Shown here: piece by piece, positions 58,993 through 64,000 of the stretch
How the letters are laid out: every line of letters begins with the position of its first letter
Numbering within the stretch: position 1 is the stretch's first letter
NCBI RefSeq assembly: GCF_016595155.1
Contig: NZ_JAENGP010000005.1
Span: forward strand, 150,457-214,456
Origin: Advenella mandrilli
GTDB lineage: Bacteria; Pseudomonadota; Gammaproteobacteria; Burkholderiales; Burkholderiaceae_B
Reading direction: 5' to 3'
DNA: 64,000 bases
The notes under the pieces: generated by a model
What the model saw: the letters and a program-made list of their open reading frames with translations, nothing else
Databases searched by the model: none
Told to the model about the DNA's origin: nothing
Position numbers and translations under genes: made by a program

Positions 58993-59421
58993 ATGAATAT
59001 CACTTCAGAACTTTTTCCGCTTGTTGTCAGCCCAGTCTCAATTGGCAATATAGACGCCAAAACCCCTGCCGGGTTTCCTTCTCCGGCCCAGGATATGGCC
59101 GTTAACCGAATAGATATTGGTGAAATCCTGGTTAAGCACCCAACATCTACGTATTACATGTGTGTCAAGGGGCATTCCATGGTGGAGGCGGGCATCGACG
59201 ACGGTGATCATTTGATTGTGGACCGCTCCCTGACCGCCAGGCATAACCATATTGTGATAGCCGAAATCAATGGAGAGGTAACAGTCAAGCGTTTGTATTG
59301 CCGCAACGGTATTGTTCGGCTTAAGGCAGCCAATGTCACTTACCCGGATATTGCACCCGAGCCCGGCCAGGAATGGACAATCTGGGGTGTGGTAACGCAT
59401 GTTATCAAAGACCTTATATGA
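58993..59421 (+). CDS. umuD: UmuD-like polymerase V subunit (S24 peptidase)
   Basis: A 142-residue UmuD. The RecA-stimulated self-cleavage site is an Ala26-Gly27 bond in TPAGFPSPA. The catalytic dyad is Ser62 in VKGHSMVEAGI and Lys99 in EVTVKRLY. Length equals E. coli UmuD plus three residues. UmuD' with UmuC forms translesion DNA polymerase V. The gene has a LexA box directly upstream and no obvious Shine-Dalgarno site; transcription may start close to the ATG. It overlaps umuC by four bases. Confidence 0.94.
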   Translation: MNITSELFPLVVSPVSIGNIDAKTPAGFPSPAQDMAVNRIDIGEILVKHPTSTYYMCVKGHSMVEAGIDDGDHLIVDRSLTARHNHIVIAEINGEVTVKRLYCRNGIVRLKAANVTYPDIAPEPGQEWTIWGVVTHVIKDLI

Positions 59422-60692
59422 CTTTCGCACTTATTGATGGCAATTGCTTTTATTGTTCCTGTGAACGTGTTTTCCGTCCTTCACTCAAGGGCAAGCCTTT
59501 AATTGTCTTAAGCAATAATGATGGCTGCGCCATTGCGCGAACCGATGAGGCCAAAGCCTTAGGTATTAAAATGGGCGATCCTTGGTTCAAGCTCAGGCAT
59601 TTGGAAAACTCGCATGGCCTAGTGGCACTGTCTGCCAACTTTCCGCTGTATGGAGATATGTCAGACCGTATGATGACGGTTATTGGGCGCTATTCCCCAA
59701 AGCAGGAAATTTATTCAATTGATGAGAGCTTTATTGATCTGTCCGGTTTTAACCGTGATTTGTCAGAATACGGCCAGCGTATCCGGGGTGAAGTGCTGCG
59801 GGATACTGGTATTCCCACCTGTGTGGGTATAGGCTCAACCAAAACCTTGGCAAAGCTTGCTAATTATGTTGCTAAGAAGCAGCCCAAGTGGAAGGGCGTT
59901 TGTGATCTTACTCAATTGAATCGTTATGAACTGGCTGCGCTTATGCAAAGCATTGATGCAAAAGAGGTCTGGGGTATTGGTCGAAGAATCTCTAAGCGGT
60001 TGGAAGAAATGGGCGTCCATACTGTACTGGATTTGGCGAAAGTAGATCCCGAAGTAGCTCGGGCAGAGTTCTCTATTGTCACCAGTAAAACCATTCAGGA
60101 GTTGCGGGGGATTTCCCGTCTTGAATTGGAAGAAATCGCAGCACCTAAAAAGCAGATTATTTCTTCCCGGTCTTTTGGTTTTCCAATGATAGATTTTTCT
60201 CAAATGCAAAGTGCATTATCTGAATTTATAGCTATTGCCTGCAATAAATTAAGGTCCCAAAATTCTATTGCAGGTTGTATGCAAATTTTTATTACCACCA
60301 GTCCATTTGATAAGGATAGGCAATATGGCAATAGCAGAATGGTTATTCCTCCTTGCCCAACAGCAGATAATCTAATTTTTACCAAATTTGCACTAAAAGC
60401 CTTGGAGGCCATTTGGCGACCTGGTTATAAATATAAAAAAGCCGGTGTTATGTTGATGGAAATTTTGCCGTCACAGCCAGTTCAAGGCGAGTTGTTTTTT
60501 GGCTACCCCGAGCAGGAAAAGCGGGTGCAACTGATGGCAACACTGGATGAGATCAATGTCCGTTTCGGACGAGGTTGCTTAAAAACGGGCAATATCGGTT
60601 TTCATGAAAGAGAGCATTGGTATATGCGGCAAGAGCGTAAAAGTCCAAGTTATACAACGAATTGGCTAGAGGTTCCGATTGCTCGAGCTTGA
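59418..60692 (+). CDS. umuC: UmuC-like Y-family DNA polymerase
   Basis: A 424-residue Y-family polymerase, catalytic subunit of Pol V. The first metal site is FALIDGNCFYCSCERVFRP at the N terminus; the second is YSIDESFIDLSG near residue 105. Helix-hairpin-helix and little-finger regions follow (VWGIGRRISKRLEEMGV near 195). The C-terminal ~50 residues (PSQPVQGELFFGYPEQEKR) are the UmuC-specific DUF4113. The start overlaps umuD as ATGA. Island-borne umuDC operons like rumAB or impB/samAB are well known. Confidence 0.94.
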   Translation: MTFALIDGNCFYCSCERVFRPSLKGKPLIVLSNNDGCAIARTDEAKALGIKMGDPWFKLRHLENSHGLVALSANFPLYGDMSDRMMTVIGRYSPKQEIYSIDESFIDLSGFNRDLSEYGQRIRGEVLRDTGIPTCVGIGSTKTLAKLANYVAKKQPKWKGVCDLTQLNRYELAALMQSIDAKEVWGIGRRISKRLEEMGVHTVLDLAKVDPEVARAEFSIVTSKTIQELRGISRLELEEIAAPKKQIISSRSFGFPMIDFSQMQSALSEFIAIACNKLRSQNSIAGCMQIFITTSPFDKDRQYGNSRMVIPPCPTADNLIFTKFALKALEAIWRPGYKYKKAGVMLMEILPSQPVQGELFFGYPEQEKRVQLMATLDEINVRFGRGCLKTGNIGFHEREHWYMRQERKSPSYTTNWLEVPIARA

Positions 60693-60826
60693 ACATATTC
60701 CAATTTAATGGGATCGTAAGTTTAAAAATATCTATAAATTTCATAAATAATTTCGTAAACTTACCCTAAAAAGACACAAGCCAAAACCAGAGATTTCTGC
60801 CATTCTCATCTTTGATGGCGGAAATC

Positions 60827-61090
60827 ATGAAGCGATCTAAATTTACAGAAACTCAGATTGTGGCTATTTTGAAATTGGCTGAGCAAGGCATGAAAGTGAC
60901 CGATATTTGTCGCGAGCATGGCATCAGCAACGCGACTTATTACCAGTGGAAAAGCAAGTACGGTGGTTTGGAGGCGTCGGATTTGAAACGATTGCGGGAC
61001 ATCGAGGTGGAAAATGCCCGTCTAAAGAAAATGTACGCAGAATTGGCTTTGGAGAACGCAGCGATCAAAGATTTGCTGGGAAAGCTCTGA
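60827..61090 (+). CDS. IS3-family transposase OrfA
   Basis: An 87-residue OrfA: MKRSKFTETQIVAILKLAEQ, then MKVTDICREHGISNATYYQW as the helix-turn-helix, then a leucine-rich coiled coil (RLRDIEVENARLKKMYAELALENAAIKDLL). ATG 60827 is preceded by GGCGGAA. OrfB lies in the -1 frame and overlaps its end. Confidence 0.9.
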   Translation: MKRSKFTETQIVAILKLAEQGMKVTDICREHGISNATYYQWKSKYGGLEASDLKRLRDIEVENARLKKMYAELALENAAIKDLLGKL

Positions 61091-61955
61091 CGCCGGAGCG
61101 ACGACGTGAAGCGGCCTTGCACTTGGTTCAGCAAGGTTCGCTTTCCATTGCCCGGGCATGTCGTCTGACACGCCTGTCTCGTCGCAGTTGGTACCGGCCT
61201 GACCCCAGTCAGCATCGTCTTGAACGTGATCAACCTATCATTGATGCGCTTAACGCAATCGTGCAAGATCCAACGCGATCCCGTTGGGGCTTCTGGAAAT
61301 GTTTTTATCGATTGAGACTGGATGGAAAACTTTGGAATTTCAAGCGAGTGTGGCGTATTTACTGTGCGCTGAATTTGAACCAAAAACGTCGCACCAAAAA
61401 ACGCTTACCCGAGCGTGCGCCAGCGCCTTTGGCGGTGCCTGCGGAATCGAATTACAGTTGGTCTTTTGATTTTATGAGCGATGCACTTTACAACGGTACG
61501 CGCTTTCGTGTGCTCAATATCATTGACGAAGGCGTCAGGGAAGCCTTGGATATCGTGATTGATACCTCACTGCCGGCCACCAGAGTGGTGAGAACGCCGG
61601 AGCAACTTAAAGCAGAAAGAGGCCTGCCTAAAATGATTCGCGTGGATAATGGTAGTGAAATGACGTCGCTTGCTTTTACACAGTGGTGTGAAGCACATGG
61701 CATCAAGATTTGTTATATTGAGCCAGGCAAGCCAAACCAAAATGCTTATATATAGAGCGATTTAATCGCAGTTATCGCACCGAAGTCCTGGACCCGCATT
61801 TGTTCTCATCGCTGGATCAGGTGCGAGACCTCAGTTGGGCCTGGATGTTAAGTTATAACGAGGAACGACCCCATGAGTCATTGGGTAACTTACCACCCAG
61901 TGAATTTAAACGACAGTTAGCAGCAGAAGCCTCTAGTTATGAACTGTGCGCTTGA
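61087..61955 (+). pseudogene. IS3-family transposase OrfB with 2-bp frameshift
   Basis: The frame LTPERRREAALHLVQQGSLS ... NYSWSFDFMSDALYNG (first catalytic Asp) ... RVDNGSEMTSLAFTQWCEA (second Asp) runs to NQNAYI and a stop at 61755. The sequence TATATATAG there has one extra TA; removing it restores NAYIERFNRSYRTEVLDPHL with the catalytic Glu and WAWMLSYNEERPHESLGNLP to a stop at 61953-61955. The transposase is inactivated by this small slip. Confidence 0.88.
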
Positions 61956-62165
61956 CGGTAAGCTTACGGGTCTGACCCTACATTAGGGCCTGAATGCCAA
62001 CTTACTACAACATTAGATACGTGAAAATGACCACGAAAAATACAAACATGCCGTCACAGGAAAAATATATATCCGCGACTGGTAAACATCTATTTCAATA
62101 GCAGACACAAAAACTTATAACTGTAAGTATTTGACGATAGAAATACAAAAATAGGAATGAAACAC

Positions 62166-63416
62166 ATGAGTCATCCCCTTAGCGCCAAAGAACAGGCACT
62201 TTCAAAAATTTTCTCCGACGATTACGTATTCAATATTCCCGGCTACCAGCGTCCGTACTCCTGGGGTGAGGAGCAAGCCCTAGAGTTACTCGATGACTTG
62301 CTAAGTGCTTTACGAGAAGCACCGCAAAAACTCATTGATTCCATGCCCTACTTTCTTGGCAGTATCGTTCTAATTAAACGTGATTCAATACCAGATGCAA
62401 TCGTAGTTGATGGTCAGCAACGCCTTACCACCCTGACTCTACTTTTATCGGCGATCAGAGATACAGTCAAAAACACCGAAGTCCAAGACGGTATCACTAA
62501 ACGTATTTATGAAAAAGGCGATGTAGTTTCCGCGACTGAGCCTAGGTACAGACTCACTTTACGTGAACGTGACCGAGATTTCTTCCGACAATATATCCAG
62601 CATAAAAATGGATTGCTACAGTTAATGAAAATCAACTCGGAGCTTCCTGATGCCCAGAGCCGCCTAAGAGCTAATGCTCACGTTTTCCTACACGAATTGA
62701 GCAAGTTAGAGCAATCTGAACTAGTCCGACTAGTGCAATTCATCGTTACGCGTTGCTTCCTTGTAGTTGTAGCCACTCCTGATCTTGATTCGGCGTACCG
62801 GATTTTCGGCGTATTAAATAGCCGAGGACTAGATCTTAGTGCAACCGATATCCTAAAGGCTGAGATTATCGGTGAACTATCTGATGAACTAAGAGATTCC
62901 CATACCAAAAGTTGGGAGGATATTGAGGAGTCCTTGGGTAGGAACAGTTTTAACGAACTCTTTAGTCATATTCGCATGGTCTATCGTAAAGCTAAGCCAC
63001 AGGGTACTTTATTAAAGGAGTTCCGTACTCATGTAACACCCACCTCTGATCCTAGTTTATTCATGACTCAGGTGCTACTTCCAATGGCTAAAGCATATGA
63101 AACCATTACCGACTCAGCATACAGTAGCACCGAGCTGGCAGAAGAAATTAATAATCATCTGCGTTGGTTGAATCGTTTGGAATTTAAAGACTGGATACCA
63201 CCATCATTGGCCTTCTATATACTACATCACAATGACTCCCAAGCTATGCTAAAGTTTTTCAAGGATCTTGAGCGTTTGGCGTATTCGATGTTAGTGCGTA
63301 AGGCTGGGGTGAACGCACGAATGGAGAGGTTCTCCAAACTGACTGAAGCAATCGAAAAAGGTATTGACCTCTCAGAAATTAAGTCACCACTCCAATTATG
63401 GCCAACAGAACAGTAA
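62166..63416 (+). CDS. DUF262 (GmrSD N-terminal type) protein, C-terminally truncated by IS66
   Basis: A 416-residue product. The DUF262 domain is clear: YVFNIPGYQRPYSWGEEQALELL (residues ~21-43) and AIVVDGQQRLTTLTLLLSAI near 80, the (D/N)GQQR nucleotide-related motif, then the helical repeat LNSRGLDLSATDILKAEI near 220. Full-length relatives carry a C-terminal DUF1524 HNH nuclease; here the reading frame ends where an IS66 begins, and the TAA stop is supplied by the IS terminus GTAATGC. GmrSD-type enzymes cut modified phage DNA. ATG 62166 is preferred to 62157 for its spacing to AGGA. Confidence 0.85.
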   Translation: MSHPLSAKEQALSKIFSDDYVFNIPGYQRPYSWGEEQALELLDDLLSALREAPQKLIDSMPYFLGSIVLIKRDSIPDAIVVDGQQRLTTLTLLLSAIRDTVKNTEVQDGITKRIYEKGDVVSATEPRYRLTLRERDRDFFRQYIQHKNGLLQLMKINSELPDAQSRLRANAHVFLHELSKLEQSELVRLVQFIVTRCFLVVVATPDLDSAYRIFGVLNSRGLDLSATDILKAEIIGELSDELRDSHTKSWEDIEESLGRNSFNELFSHIRMVYRKAKPQGTLLKEFRTHVTPTSDPSLFMTQVLLPMAKAYETITDSAYSSTELAEEINNHLRWLNRLEFKDWIPPSLAFYILHHNDSQAMLKFFKDLERLAYSMLVRKAGVNARMERFSKLTEAIEKGIDLSEIKSPLQLWPTEQ

Positions 63417-63499
63417 TGCTCCGGCCAGTGCCGTCTAGAATTCTGTTTTAAATTCTAGCAATATAGATGTCCATTTATTCAACTAGGTTTTGATGCGTT

Positions 63500-63871
63500 A
63501 TGGATGTTTCTCTTTATTCGGTGCCGGTGGCCGAGCGACCCCGGCGTCGCTATTCAAACGAATACAAACGCCAGGTCGTAGAGGCTTCTTTTCAGGCCAA
63601 CACTTCGGTTGCTGCCGTTGCTCAAGCACATCAGATTAATGCCAATTTACTGCATACCTGGCGCTGGCAATATCGGAAGGGGCAATTCGGCGCGGTTGAT
63701 CAGGCAGTATCTTTGGTTCCTGTGTGCTTAACCAACCCGGAACCCCCTGTCACCACAACGACAGACACTGGCTACTTTGAACTGCATATCAATGCCGTTC
63801 GCTTGCAAATTCATGGCACACCGGATATGCAATTATTACCTGAACTGCTGAAGATGATAAAAGCATGTTAG
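63500..63871 (+). CDS. tnpA: IS66 accessory protein TnpA
   Basis: A 123-residue IS66 TnpA. The N-terminal helix-turn-helix is [20 protein letters not shown] ... [23 protein letters not shown] (residues 14-58). The C-terminal part ([17 protein letters not shown]) is the usual IS66 TnpA beta tail. It overlaps tnpB by seven bases. ATG 63500 follows a weak Shine-Dalgarno site. Confidence 0.88.
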   Translation: MDVSLYSVPVAERPRRRYSNEYKRQVVEASFQANTSVAAVAQAHQINANLLHTWRWQYRKGQFGAVDQAVSLVPVCLTNPEPPVTTTTDTGYFELHINAVRLQIHGTPDMQLLPELLKMIKAC

Positions 63872-64000
63872 GTTTACCTGCAGGAACCCGCGTCTGGCTG
63901 GCGGCAGGTGTGACCGATATGCGCCGGGGCTTTGATGGTTTGGCCGCCATTGCCCAGGACGTCTTGCAACAGGATCCCTTCAGTGGTCATGTGTTTGTAT
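63865..64000 (+). CDS. tnpB: IS66 protein TnpB, 3' partial
   Basis: 45 codons are visible: [20 protein letters not shown] then [25 protein letters not shown]. The [12 protein letters not shown] and DPFSGHVF segments are the TnpB (IS66 Orf2) signature. The gene overlaps tnpA and runs past the window end. Confidence 0.9.
   Translation, partial: MLGLPAGTRVWLAAGVTDMRRGFDGLAAIAQDVLQQDPFSGHVFV

Larger units (their letters stand above)
60755..61967 (+). mobile_element. IS3-family element with frame-broken orfB
   Basis: Terminal repeats GTAAACTTACC (60755) and GGTAAGCTTAC (ending 61967) enclose orfA and orfB. The first ~217 bases recur as a truncated copy at 36033-36251. An extra TA pair in orfB makes this copy defective for its own transposase. 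Confidence 0.85.
63413..64000 (+). mobile_element. IS66-family element, left end, runs off the window
   Basis: Begins with the terminus GTAATGCTCCGGCCAGTGCC, whose first 46 bases match the mini-IS66 at 24221 with one difference. It carries tnpA and the start of tnpB. The insertion interrupts the DUF262 gene. Confidence 0.92.

Overview
The window looks like a chromosome segment of a betaproteobacterium of the Alcaligenaceae type. The first 19.9 kb is compact housekeeping DNA of roughly even base composition: rplM-rpsI, argC, erpA, nadB/nadA with a divergent NadQ-type regulator, anmK/tyrS, glyA-nrdR-ribD-ribE. The family assignment rests on gene content and order; there is no rRNA to test it.

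At 19.8 kb a tRNA-Ser(GGA) is followed by a tyrosine integrase, and everything to the right (about 44 kb, running off the window) reads as an integrated genomic island: patchy base composition, many insertion-sequence (IS) remnants, structured leaders, and mobile-element genes (resolvase, RadC, orphan methylase-like protein, UmuDC).

The island is packed with genome-defence candidates. (1) 23.2-24.2 kb: an HNH nuclease gene bracketed by two tiny IS66-end palindromes. (2) 24.7-30.8 kb: an overlapping three-gene operon of a DprA-like protein, a 1558-residue HAD / phosphoribosyltransferase / nuclease-like / RecQ helicase fusion, and a coiled-coil membrane protein; it resembles an enlarged ShosTA-type DprA/PRTase pair. 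(3) 32.4-35.7 kb: a very AT-rich cassette between facing IS remnants, with a small membrane protein, a minimal protein-primed-like family B DNA polymerase and an unknown protein. (4) 38.3-56.1 kb, minus strand: a complete type 1 BREX operon (HTH, brxA, brxB, brxC, pglX, an AlbA-type ATPase, pglZ, brxL) whose pglX is split into 601- and 593-residue halves by an in-line gene for a reverse transcriptase-nitrilase fusion (DRT type 1 / UG1-like). (5) 62.2-63.4 kb: a DUF262 (GmrSD-type) gene cut by an IS66 element.

The genes flanking BREX (radC at 37.6 kb and a methylase-like gene at 56.9 kb) share a 220-base structured leader of the radC-motif kind. In it a long-range stem and a Shine-Dalgarno-masking hairpin compete for the same bases, and another helix shows compensatory changes between the copies. 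UmuDC at 59-60.7 kb carries a near-perfect LexA box. The strongest candidates for something undescribed are the RT-nitrilase gene nested in split pglX, the DprA/HAD-PRTase-RecQ operon, and the polymerase cassette.
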